Both the position numbers and the translations under genes were made by a program. This document shows, piece after piece, positions 1-8,236 of a stretch of 10,070 nucleotides of DNA. Every line of letters starts with the position of its first letter. Position 1 is the first letter of the stretch. The notes under the pieces were generated by a model. The model saw nothing but the letters and a program-made list of their open reading frames with translations. It was not told where the DNA came from and did not search any database. Source of the stretch: an uncultured Butyricicoccus sp. (GTDB lineage: Bacteria > Bacillota > Clostridia > Oscillospirales > Butyricicoccaceae); NCBI GenBank assembly GCA_959018045.1, contig CAUEJN010000036.1:1-10070 (forward strand), given 5' to 3'.

Positions 1-156
1 ATAAAAGTACCAGAAAGGTTTATCGACCGAAATGGGTCTCATTCTATTGATGTACGGCGTGGAAAGCTGGTTGATTGTTCGAAAACGACAATATGAATAC
101 CATCTGGACACCCTGAATAGTTCCCACAAGTATGCAGCACCAATGCAAGCCAAAGG
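1..156. other. Unassigned left edge
   Basis: No gene can be assigned with confidence. Plus-strand frame 1 is open from the window edge to a TGA at 94-96, giving 31 residues that I do not recognise. That could be the tail of a convergent gene ending in front of the terminator at 157-187, whose stem also has a TTTT on the plus-strand side. Another plus frame stays open through the terminator and across the whole SLH gene, which marks it as a shadow. On the minus strand I find no start codon with a ribosome-binding site. Confidence 0.3.
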
Positions 157-187
157 AAAAACCCTCCATACCACACGGTCTGGAGGG
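157..187 (-). terminator. Intrinsic terminator after the SLH gene
   Basis: Arms at 162-172 and 177-187 form an 11-bp stem with one internal mismatch and a 4-nt loop. On the minus strand the stem is followed at once by five U (157-161). It lies 27 bp past the SLH stop codon and so closes the four-gene export operon. On the plus strand the stem is followed by CTTTT, so it may also work in that direction for a convergent gene. Confidence 0.85.
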
Positions 188-214
188 CTTTTCTATCTAT
201 GCAATGGCGTGAAT

Positions 215-2512
215 TTAAGAAACCGAAATCATGCAGACGCGTCCACCTTTGGCCAACGGCGCGTCGGCATAGAGTACAAACGCATCGTAATCGGCCTTGG
301 CCTGACGCAGGGTGATGATCTGGTTGGTGCGGGATACAAAGACCGGTACATCGTCTGCAATCGGGTAAACTCCGGCATCGGTCTTGACGCTCTGGTAGCC
401 GTCAAAGGCCTGAAGCGTGACTGCGCCGACACGGATGGGCTTCTTAGAGATGAGGTTCATCTCGCCCGTGTTGGACAGCGCTGCGCGCGGCAGACCGAGC
501 GGGGTGGGCTTGTCTGCAAGATCATCGACCTGATCGACAACGTCGATGGTGTAGGTCTTGGGCTTGCCGTCCTCGAGGGTCGTGATCTTGACCTTGTAGT
601 CGTAGATCGGGATGACGATGCCGCTGCCCTCAACGTTGGGATCACCGCCGACGACACGCTCTTCCACGACAACCGATGCGCCTTCAACCAGACCCCATAC
701 CCAGCTCTCGCCGGTTGCGTCGCGGATGATGAGGGCGGTGACCGTACCGGACGGGTCGGTGACGACGGTTTCGATGTTCTTACCGGAAATGACATCGTTT
801 TTGATGTCCTCGAGCTTGAGCTGATTGAGCGGGCCACCCTCCGAAACGCGCTCGAAGACCTGCACATCGGGTGCAACCGGCTTGTTGCCCAGTACACTGC
901 GGGAAACGATCCAGTCGCCCGGATTGGTCGTGGTGCGGGTGGCCTCGGTGACGCGCAGATTGCCGTTCGTATCCTGCGACAGGCGTACCATCTGGCCGAC
1001 AGCCACGTTCTTGACCGCCTTTTCGACCGGGCCCTTGATGGTCAGGCCGTTAAACAGCTGTACGGTAACTTCGTTCTCGGTGGTCGCGGTGACGATACCG
1101 TTCATGGATGCAGACAGTTCGCTCTCGGGCACGGCCGCGCGTACCTGACCGCTGACGTCGAACAGCAGCGTGACCTTCTTGCCAAGTTCGGTCTTGTCGA
1201 AGGTCGGAGCGGCCTTCTCGGAAACCGGGAATTCGGTTGCCAGTACCTTGACCTTTTCCGGGAAGCGGAAGGACGGGGTCGCCTCCTGGTATACACCGGT
1301 AATACGGGTGTTGGACACCAGCGCGGTCTGGGTGGACGGGTCGAGGGTGACAACGTCGTACTTCTGAATATCGCCCTCCTGAATGGTCGCGCCGTTTCGC
1401 TCGACACGGTAGCCCTTGGGGATGGCCACGGTATCCACACCCCAGACGTAGCTGTCACCCGCGACGAATGCATTGTCGACTGCAATCAGCTCCAGATTAT
1501 GGTCGTTATCGTAGTAGAGGTTGACATTCTGACCCTGACGGATGTCGTACCAGGCCTCAATGTAGTCATGCAGCTCGCCCTGTACAACGACCGGAACCTT
1601 GCGTCCGACTGCAATCTGACCACCCTCCTGGGTGACAAGCTGCTGACGCTCGGCGCGTACGACCGTGTAGGTCTCGCGCTCGGAAACCTCGGGCAGGAAG
1701 GACTTGACCTTGCTCGTTGCGGTCTTGTCGAACAGGACGACACCGCGTGCACCGACCAGCGCACTGTCGATGGAGTTCGCTGCCGGACGGGTCACAATCT
1801 GACCGCCCTCGTAGAAGCGCAGCTGACCGGCCTGAAGCGAGGAATCGGTCTCGGGGGTGGCGAGCAGGATGGAGTTCTCGACCGGTGTGGAACCGGACAG
1901 TGCGGTGTACAGCTTTTCGCCGCCCTTGGTCGGGGTGCGCAGCGTGTTGCGCAGCATAATGGCTGCGTCCGCGCGGGTGATGGGATCATTCACGCCGTGC
2001 GAGGCCGCGCCCTTGGTCAGTCCGAGGGACTGCGCCTTGACGACATAGTCGTTCGGCCAGATGGGGCCGACGTCGGCGGTGGTGTAGTCCAGCATGCGCA
2101 GCAGCATGGTGCACGCCTCACCGTAGGTGACCGGTTTTTCCGGGGTGAAGGTACCGTCGGCGTTGCCGCGGATGATCTGCTTTTTGGCCAGATCGGGTGA
2201 TTTGACCATGGCCGCGATGTAGCCCGACGCCCAGTGGGTGTACAGAACGTCGGGAAACAGGGTGTAGCTCTGGTAGGCGGTTGCATCGCCCACACCGAGC
2301 GAGGCCGCGGCGAGCTTGGTGAACTCAGCGCGGGTCAGGCGGCGGTTCGGTTCAAAATTGCCCGTGCCGTCGCCCTCCATGATGGCCAGTGCGTCGAGCG
2401 AAGCCGCCGCCTGTGCCAGATTTTCGTCGGTAATATCTTGAAATGCCGCCCCGGCCGTACCCGCAAGCAGCGCGAGCGACAGGGACAGGCAGACAAAAGA
2501 TCGTCTAACCAT
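215..2512 (-). CDS. Secreted S-layer homology (SLH) domain surface protein
   Basis: A 765-residue exported protein. Residues 1-22 form a signal peptide (MVRR, then a hydrophobic core ending AGTAGA, signal peptidase I-type site near 22/23). Three SLH repeats follow at about 24-75, 86-142 and 150-192, with FxDI/FPDV openings, GDGTGNF and GNADGTF turns and the LTRAEFT-type helix; the third is divergent. SLH triplets bind pyruvylated secondary wall polymers, so the protein should sit on the cell wall. Residues 200-765 are beta-rich with no enzyme motif that I recognise. A short pattern (hydrophobic, G/D, V-x-L, D-x-x-G, V) recurs about six times between 321 and 762. The start is ATG 2512, with GGAGG 6 nt upstream; the frame stays open 108 codons further up into the permease gene, but that part is antisense-like to nothing known and lies in another frame of the permease. 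It is the last gene of the adaptor-ATPase-permease operon, 16 bp after the permease stop. SLH identity is secure; function is unknown. Confidence 0.93.
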   Translation of the reverse strand: MVRRSFVCLSLSLALLAGTAGAAFQDITDENLAQAAASLDALAIMEGDGTGNFEPNRRLTRAEFTKLAAASLGVGDATAYQSYTLFPDVLYTHWASGYIAAMVKSPDLAKKQIIRGNADGTFTPEKPVTYGEACTMLLRMLDYTTADVGPIWPNDYVVKAQSLGLTKGAASHGVNDPITRADAAIMLRNTLRTPTKGGEKLYTALSGSTPVENSILLATPETDSSLQAGQLRFYEGGQIVTRPAANSIDSALVGARGVVLFDKTATSKVKSFLPEVSERETYTVVRAERQQLVTQEGGQIAVGRKVPVVVQGELHDYIEAWYDIRQGQNVNLYYDNDHNLELIAVDNAFVAGDSYVWGVDTVAIPKGYRVERNGATIQEGDIQKYDVVTLDPSTQTALVSNTRITGVYQEATPSFRFPEKVKVLATEFPVSEKAAPTFDKTELGKKVTLLFDVSGQVRAAVPESELSASMNGIVTATTENEVTVQLFNGLTIKGPVEKAVKNVAVGQMVRLSQDTNGNLRVTEATRTTTNPGDWIVSRSVLGNKPVAPDVQVFERVSEGGPLNQLKLEDIKNDVISGKNIETVVTDPSGTVTALIIRDATGESWVWGLVEGASVVVEERVVGGDPNVEGSGIVIPIYDYKVKITTLEDGKPKTYTIDVVDQVDDLADKPTPLGLPRAALSNTGEMNLISKKPIRVGAVTLQAFDGYQSVKTDAGVYPIADDVPVFVSRTNQIITLRQAKADYDAFVLYADAPLAKGGRVCMISVS

Positions 2513-2528
2513 ATCTTTCCTCCTTTGG

Positions 2529-3775
<1,247 letters not shown>

Positions 3776-3779
<4 letters not shown>

Positions 3780-4522
3780 GACAGTCCTCCTTTCCCAGGA
3801 CGGTCGGATACGATGTGACCGTCCTGAATGGTGACGATGCGCTCGGCCATTTCGGCGAGGTGGTTGTCGTGGGTGATGAGGATGATGGACGTGCCCGCCC
3901 GGTTGAGTGCGGACAGCTGTTCCATGATCTCGCGGCCGGAGGCCGAGTCCAGGTTACCGGTCGGCTCGTCGGCCATGATGATCGGCGGCTTGGCTGCGAC
4001 TGCGCGGGCGATGGCGACACGCTGCTGCTGACCGCCCGACATCTCAGACGGACGGTGGTGCAGACGGTGGCCGAGGCCAACCTGCTCGAGTGCGGTGATG
4101 GACAGCTCACGGCGCTGCGCCTTGGGCATGCCGCGATAGATGAGCGGCAGCTCGACGTTTTCCAGCGCGGTGAGAGCGGGAATGAGGTTAAAACCCTGGA
4201 AGATGAAGCCGATTTCACGGTTTCGGATACCGGACAGGGTGGACGGACGCATTTCGTTGACCGCCTGGCCGCCCAGCCGGTAGATACCGTAGGTCGGGAT
4301 ATCCAGACAGCCCAGAATGTTCATCAGCGTGGACTTGCCCGAACCTGACTGACCCAGGATACACAGGAACTGCCCCCAGGGCACGGCAAGTGAGATATCG
4401 TCCAGCGCCCGCACCTCGTTTTCCTTACCCTCATGGTAAATCTTGCTCAGATGCTGCACATCAATGAGCAGCGAGTCGTCAAGCCCGGCAGGAGGCGGTG
4501 GACTATGCTTGCGGAAAAACAT
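3776..4522 (-). CDS. MacB-type ABC transporter ATP-binding protein
   Basis: A 248-residue cytoplasmic ATPase that powers the adjoining permease. All nucleotide-binding motifs are intact: Walker A GQSGSGKST at 57-65, Q-loop FIFQGFN with Q109, signature MSGGQQQR at 161-168, Walker B IIMADEPTGNLD at 181-192 with catalytic E186, and H-loop H218 (ITHD). The LolD/MacB/FtsE subgroup is indicated by the DEPTGNLD wording and by the FtsX-type partner. About 18 residues of Pro-rich N-terminal extension precede the domain. ATG 4522 has GGAGG about 11 nt upstream, slightly long but the only good choice. The gene lies 18 bp after the adaptor stop and its TGA overlaps the permease ATG. Confidence 0.96.
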
Positions 4523-4540
4523 GAATGTCTCGCCCTCCTT

Positions 4541-6355
4541 TTAACCGACCGCTGAGTCGCCCATATTGTTCTGGTCAAACTGATCCTGCGGGCCTGCGAG
4601 GAAGACGGTCACACCCTCATCCAGACCGGATACGATCTCGGTGTTCTGAGAGTCAGAAATGCCGATTTCAACCGGAACGAGCACAAAGCCATCGGGTACA
4701 TCTGAGCCCTCGGGGATAGGCAGGGTATTTTCGAAGGTCTGACCCTCTGCGGGCTGCGCAAAGACTGCGACACCGTCGTTGGTGTTGACGACAGCCGACG
4801 AGGGAACCATGATGCAGTCCTCAGACTGTGCGGTGGTGATGCGGTACTCAACCGAGAAGTCGGGACGCAGGGTCTGACCCTCGACCGGATCGACCGAGAT
4901 CACTGCGGGGAAGGTGGGCATGGAACCCTGGCTGCCGTTGCTCTTGTTGGCTTCCAGACCGACCGACTGGACGGTACCGGTGAAATTGAGGGTGTCGGTG
5001 CCGAGGTTCATGGTGATGGATGCCGGCTGACCGGCCTGCACGCTGGCCACATCGCTCATGGAAATGTCGGCGTTGATGACGATATTATCGGTATCTGCAA
5101 CAACGCAGGGCGGGGCGTCCCCCGAAAGCTCCTGACCCTCGGTGGCGTTCATGGACAGCACCATACCGTCGATCGGGGACACAACCGTACACTTGGCGAT
5201 ACGCTCCTCCAGCTCTTTGACGGCGTCCTGACGGGTCTGTACCAGTTGCTGCGCGGCTTGAAGCGCCGTGGTCGCCTCTTCGCTCGACAGGGACAGGATG
5301 GTCTGACCGGCAGAGAACTTTTGGTAGCTGGGTGCGCAGTTTGCCGTCGCCTTGCCTGCAGCCTTGACGGTCAGTTTGGTCTCACGGCTGTACATGAGCT
5401 TGCCCGAGCCGGTCGGCGCGATGTTCAGACCGCCGGCTGTAATGGTTGCAGTCGCGTCCATGCCTGCCTTGAGCGTGCCCGGGTTGCGGAAGGTGACGGT
5501 TGCGCGGAACAGACGGCCGCCTTCATTCGAGATCTTCTCAATTCGGTCGATCTTTTCTACCGTACCGGTAACCGTGCCCATAGTCTGGGGAATGGAGATG
5601 GACGCGGTCTGGCCGATCTTGAGTTTGTCGATGTAGGCATAGCTGTAATAGAGCTCCAGACGCATGTTGGTGTCGTCGACCAAGGTACCCAGTACAGTAC
5701 CGGCTGCTACGTCGTCACCCTTCTGAATCTTGACTTCTTCCGGGCTGCTCGGAGTTGTGGTCTCGCCGCTGGTCGTCTGGGTGGTGCTTTCCGAGGTCAC
5801 TTCACCCGGCGGCAGCAGACGGCCAGAAAAGGGAGCGGTGACGACCAGTTCGCTCAGGGTCTTGTTTGCCTGATTGACGCTCTTTTGTGCCTCGTTGAGT
5901 GCGGTTTGTGCCTCCTCAAGTTCCTTGCGGGTTGCGGAAGGGTCAATGGTCATCAGAACCTGCCCGGTCTTGACCGTGTCGCCCGTGTGCGCGTTGATGG
6001 TCAGTACCTTGCCCTTGATGTCCTTACCCAGTTCGGCGCGGGTCTTGGCAGCCGTGTAGCCGTTGCCCTCAATGTAGGTTTCCAGATATCCGCGGCTGGA
6101 GACTGCGGTCTGGATGGTGGATTCGGTGTCGGTCTGGCCGGTTTTCTTGACCACATACACACCTCCGCCAATCAGACCGGCCAGAATCAGCACGGTCAGA
6201 CCAATCCGCAGCGGCTTGGGGAGCTTGCGGTGGGGCTTGTTCATCGTATCGGCATACCGGTTGCGGACGGGAGCGGTATTCTTTTGCGCCTTGTCAGCCG
6301 CCGGCGTGACATCCTGCTGGTTCACAGGGGATGGATTGTCGGTCATTTTTGGCAT
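4541..6355 (-). CDS. Membrane-fusion (HlyD/MacA-like) adaptor with two lipoyl-hairpin modules
   Basis: A 604-residue adaptor, first gene of the operon. Residues 1-49 are a hydrophilic, cationic cytoplasmic tail rich in Pro, Asn and Lys. One membrane helix lies at about 50-69 and the rest is extracellular. Module 1 is a biotinyl-lipoyl half (110-137), a short coiled-coil hairpin (141-170) and the closing half with TAPFSGRL (173-180), interrupted by a Ser/Thr-rich insert (about 186-206). A beta-barrel follows at about 228-308. Module 2 repeats the plan: a lipoyl half (327-355), a hairpin (358-386), VVSPIDGMVL (391-400), a second barrel (about 424-510) and a membrane-proximal part. MacA and YknX usually have one such module in 350-400 residues, so this protein is long. 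I chose ATG 6355 because AGGAG lies 8 nt upstream. A GTG at 6373 would add six residues but has no ribosome site. With the ATPase and permease it should form a tripartite MacAB/YknXYZ-like machine; cargo unknown. Confidence 0.93.
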   Translation of the reverse strand: MPKMTDNPSPVNQQDVTPAADKAQKNTAPVRNRYADTMNKPHRKLPKPLRIGLTVLILAGLIGGGVYVVKKTGQTDTESTIQTAVSSRGYLETYIEGNGYTAAKTRAELGKDIKGKVLTINAHTGDTVKTGQVLMTIDPSATRKELEEAQTALNEAQKSVNQANKTLSELVVTAPFSGRLLPPGEVTSESTTQTTSGETTTPSSPEEVKIQKGDDVAAGTVLGTLVDDTNMRLELYYSYAYIDKLKIGQTASISIPQTMGTVTGTVEKIDRIEKISNEGGRLFRATVTFRNPGTLKAGMDATATITAGGLNIAPTGSGKLMYSRETKLTVKAAGKATANCAPSYQKFSAGQTILSLSSEEATTALQAAQQLVQTRQDAVKELEERIAKCTVVSPIDGMVLSMNATEGQELSGDAPPCVVADTDNIVINADISMSDVASVQAGQPASITMNLGTDTLNFTGTVQSVGLEANKSNGSQGSMPTFPAVISVDPVEGQTLRPDFSVEYRITTAQSEDCIMVPSSAVVNTNDGVAVFAQPAEGQTFENTLPIPEGSDVPDGFVLVPVEIGISDSQNTEIVSGLDEGVTVFLAGPQDQFDQNNMGDSAVG

Positions 6356-6363
6356 GGGAAAGT

Positions 6364-6371
6364 CTCCTCTC
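6364..6371 (-). promoter_or_regulatory. Ribosome-binding site fixing the adaptor start
   Basis: GAGAGGAG on the minus strand, with its core AGGAG at 6364-6368, lies 8 nt before ATG 6355. It decides between that start and the upstream GTG at 6373, which overlaps the edge of this site and has only an A-rich leader. Confidence 0.8.
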
Positions 6372-6396
6372 ACTTCTTTTTTAACTTTTTCGCTAA

Positions 6397-6421
6397 ACTG
6401 TATGAATTATGTTAATACAGT
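6397..6421. promoter_or_regulatory. Inverted repeat over the operon start site, probable operator
   Basis: A perfect 7-bp inverted repeat, ACTGTAT-N11-ATACAGT (arms 6397-6403 and 6415-6421). It begins 4 bp downstream of the -10 box and covers the expected transcription start near 6418, where a bound repressor would block transcription. Viewed as ACTGTA-N13-TACAGT, its spacing matches the AGTGTA-N13-TACACT operator that I recall for the Bacillus subtilis GntR-family repressor YtrA, which controls ABC transporter operons. The repeat is directly visible. The repressor assignment is inference, and no regulator gene is in the window. Confidence 0.5.
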
Positions 6422-6424
6422 GAC

Positions 6425-6453
6425 AGTATAGGGCGGGGCAGGGGGCATGTCAA
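6425..6453 (-). promoter_or_regulatory. Consensus sigma-A-type promoter of the export operon
   Basis: On the minus strand, a perfect -35 TTGACA (6448-6453), a 17-bp GC-rich spacer (6431-6447) and a -10 TATACT (6425-6430). The start site should fall near 6418, giving a leader of about 63 nt before ATG 6355. The boxes are near ideal, so the promoter should be strong unless repressed, which fits the operator-like repeat just downstream. Confidence 0.88.
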
Positions 6454-6466
6454 GAAAGGTAACTGG

Positions 6467-6490
6467 ATTGTAATAAAAAAATCCTACAAT
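6467..6490. repeat. Second, related inverted repeat upstream of the operon promoter
   Basis: ATTGTA-N12-TACAAT (arms 6467-6472 and 6485-6490) has the same AYTGTA / TACART form as the repeat at 6397-6421, with a spacer one base shorter. It sits 13 bp upstream of the -35 box, so the two repeats flank the promoter with centres about 70 bp apart. It may be a second operator, or chance in an A/T-rich stretch. Confidence 0.3.
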
Positions 6491-6527
6491 TTCAAAAAAT
6501 GTAATTGCAGGAAACAGGAAATAGATA

Positions 6528-6564
6528 TACAGGCAGGGGCGGCGTTTTGCCGTCCCTGCCTGTA
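6528..6564 (-). terminator. Probable terminator of glgA (16-bp hairpin)
   Basis: Arms 6528-6543 and 6549-6564 form a 16-bp GC-rich stem with a single internal A-C mismatch on the minus-strand RNA (a G-U wobble on the plus-strand RNA) and a 5-nt loop. It lies 52 bp beyond the glgA stop. The downstream U-tract is poor (AUAUCUAUUU), so termination may be incomplete or need a factor. No plus-strand gene is nearby to need it in the other direction. Confidence 0.65.
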
Positions 6565-6616
6565 GACGTGATGTAAGGGGATAGGAAAGTAGGTAAAACC
6601 GGGAAAACATCCAGTT

Positions 6617-8065
6617 TTATAAGCTGCCAAGTTCGTTGTACAGAGCCTCGTACTTGCGTGCCGAGCTGTTCCAGGAGAAATCCTGCTGCATGCCGCGTTT
6701 CACAATATTATTCCATGCCTTGCGGTTGTCGTAGTAAGTCTGCTCAGCGTAGTAGATGGTGGACAGCATTTCGTCGGCGTTGTAGTTGCAGAACGAGAAG
6801 CCGGTACCGGTCTGCTCGTACTCGTTATACGGCTGTACGGTGTCGCGCAGGCCGCCGGTCTCCCGGACGATCGGCACCGTGCCGTAGCGCAGTGAAATGA
6901 GCTGAGTCAGGCCGCAGGGCTCAAAGAGCGAGGGCATAAGCATGGCATCCGCACCGGCATAAACCTTGTGCGCGAAGCCCTCGTTGAATGCAATGTAAGC
7001 GCGTACCTTGTCGGGTTCTACATCCTGCATGTGGCGGAACAGACCTTCGTAGCGCGGATCACCAGTACCGACGACAACCAACTGGATACGGGACTCGACC
7101 AGTCGGCCGATGATCCAGTTGACCAGATCAAGACCCTTCTGGTCGGTCAGACGGGTGACCATGGCAATGAGCATGATATCGGGATCTTCGGGCAGACCGA
7201 GTTCCTTCTGCAATGCAGCCTTGTTGGCTGCCTTGCCCTTGAGGTAATTGTGGGTGCTGTACTGGGTGTCGATATCCTTATCGGTTGCCGGGTTGTAGAT
7301 GTTGTAGTCGATGCCGTTGACGATACCGGACAGCGTGCCGCTCTTGGCGCGCAGCAGACCGTCCAGACCCTCGCCGTAAAACTCGCACTGAATCTCACCA
7401 GCATAGGTGCCGGAAACCGTGGTGATACGGTCGGCAAAGACCAGGCCGCCCTTGAGCATGTTGGCGTCGCGCTTGAACTCCATGCGGTCGGGGGTAAATA
7501 CCCAGTCCGGCAGACCGGTGTACAGCTTGAGGGTTGGAATGTCCCAGATGCCCTGGAAGCGCAGGTTGTGGATGGTCATGATCGTGCGGATACCGTGATA
7601 GAACGGGTTATCCTTGAAGAGGGTGTGCAGGAATACCGGGACGACACCGGTCTGCCAGTCGTGGCAGTGGATGACATCGGGATGGAATCCGATAGTCGGC
7701 AGGATGGACAGCGCAGCCTTGGAGAAGAAGCAGAACTTTTCAATGTCCCAATGAATGTCGCCGTAGGGCTTGGAGCCACCGAAATAGTACTGGTTATCGA
7801 TGAAGTAATAGGTGACGCCGTCGAGCTGATAGGTCAGGATACCGACATAAACCGAGCCCAGGCCGCCGAGATCCATATAGAAATGCGAGACGTACTCGAA
7901 ATTGTTGCGGTAACGCTCGGGAATGGCCATGTAGTTGGGGATGATGACGCGCACGTCGAACTGTTCGTGGTCAAGAGATTTGGGCAGCGCGCCGACAACG
8001 TCGGCCAGTCCGCCGGTCTTGATGAACGGGACGCATTCGGATGCGACAAACAAGATGTTTTTCAT
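6617..8065 (-). CDS. glgA: Glycogen synthase (ADP-glucose-dependent, GT5 family)
   Basis: A 482-residue cytoplasmic enzyme, the normal length for bacterial GlgA. It transfers glucose from ADP-glucose to the non-reducing end of an alpha-1,4-glucan, the chain-extension step of glycogen synthesis. N-terminal Rossmann domain: KTGGLADVVGALPKSL at 16-31, with the ADP-glucose-binding K16, and CHDWQTG at 134-140. C-terminal domain: VNGID at 249-253, TRLTDQKG at 304-311, FEPCG with catalytic E382, and a second TGGL at 403-406. All key residues are present. ATG 8065 has GGAGGG 8 nt upstream. It is a lone gene with its own promoter and terminator. The partners glgB, glgC/glgD and glgP are not in the window, whereas many Clostridia keep them together. 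Confidence 0.98.
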   Translation of the reverse strand: MKNILFVASECVPFIKTGGLADVVGALPKSLDHEQFDVRVIIPNYMAIPERYRNNFEYVSHFYMDLGGLGSVYVGILTYQLDGVTYYFIDNQYYFGGSKPYGDIHWDIEKFCFFSKAALSILPTIGFHPDVIHCHDWQTGVVPVFLHTLFKDNPFYHGIRTIMTIHNLRFQGIWDIPTLKLYTGLPDWVFTPDRMEFKRDANMLKGGLVFADRITTVSGTYAGEIQCEFYGEGLDGLLRAKSGTLSGIVNGIDYNIYNPATDKDIDTQYSTHNYLKGKAANKAALQKELGLPEDPDIMLIAMVTRLTDQKGLDLVNWIIGRLVESRIQLVVVGTGDPRYEGLFRHMQDVEPDKVRAYIAFNEGFAHKVYAGADAMLMPSLFEPCGLTQLISLRYGTVPIVRETGGLRDTVQPYNEYEQTGTGFSFCNYNADEMLSTIYYAEQTYYDNRKAWNNIVKRGMQQDFSWNSSARKYEALYNELGSL

Positions 8066-8111
8066 ATAAGAAACCCTCCGTTAAGACTTCCAGATACCCG
8101 ACGTGCTCCGC

Positions 8112-8139
8112 GCAGCCGGAAACCGGCTTCGGGCAGCCG
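8112..8139 (-). promoter_or_regulatory. Hairpins in the glgA leader
   Basis: The glgA 5' leader holds AGCCGG-AAA-CCGGCT (8114-8128). It also holds a competing pair, CGGCT 8124-8128 with AGCCG 8135-8139 around a 6-nt loop. The two share one arm, so only one can form at a time. Neither hides the ribosome site at 8074-8079, and neither is followed by a U-tract. No known riboswitch class is recognised. Confidence 0.3.
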
Positions 8140-8157
8140 ACATAGTTTACTAACCAT

Positions 8158-8186
8158 ATTATAGCAATTTCAGCCGGGTAATTCAA
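8158..8186 (-). promoter_or_regulatory. Promoter of glgA
   Basis: On the minus strand, -35 TTGAAT (8181-8186), a 17-bp spacer (8164-8180) and a perfect -10 TATAAT (8158-8163). The start should be near 8151, giving a leader of about 85 nt. It lies just downstream of the terminator at 8199-8230, making glgA an independent unit. Confidence 0.87.
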
Positions 8187-8198
8187 GGCAAAATGCTG

Positions 8199-8230
8199 AA
8201 AAAAACCGTCTGCATTTGTGTGCAGACGGT
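8199..8230 (-). terminator. Intrinsic terminator of the kinase-transferase unit
   Basis: A perfect 10-bp stem (arms 8205-8214 and 8221-8230) with a 6-nt loop, followed on the minus strand by a run of seven U that begins at the last stem base. It lies 6 bp past the phosphopantetheinyl transferase stop codon. This is a textbook factor-independent terminator and separates the upstream unit from glgA. Confidence 0.92.
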
Positions 8231-8236
8231 AAATAC

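Noticed and set aside
71..97. Possible plus-strand promoter (TTGATT and TATGAA)
   Set aside because: The spacing is only 15 bp, both boxes are weak, and no plus-strand gene follows before the terminator.
32..2200. 722-codon open frame on the plus strand
   Set aside because: It lies antisense to the SLH gene, whose signal peptide, SLH repeats and ribosome site are clear. It runs through the terminator hairpin at 157-187 and its translation has no recognisable domain. It is a by-product of the codon bias.
5246..6415. 389-codon plus-strand open frame
   Set aside because: Antisense to the adaptor gene and running into its promoter region, with no domain and no convincing ribosome site.
6407..6610. 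67-codon minus-strand open frame between glgA and the adaptor
   Set aside because: It crosses both the glgA terminator hairpin and the operon promoter, and has no good ribosome site or recognisable protein.
6968..8164. 398-codon plus-strand open frame
   Set aside because: Antisense to glgA, which has all catalytic motifs. It also crosses the glgA leader and promoter.
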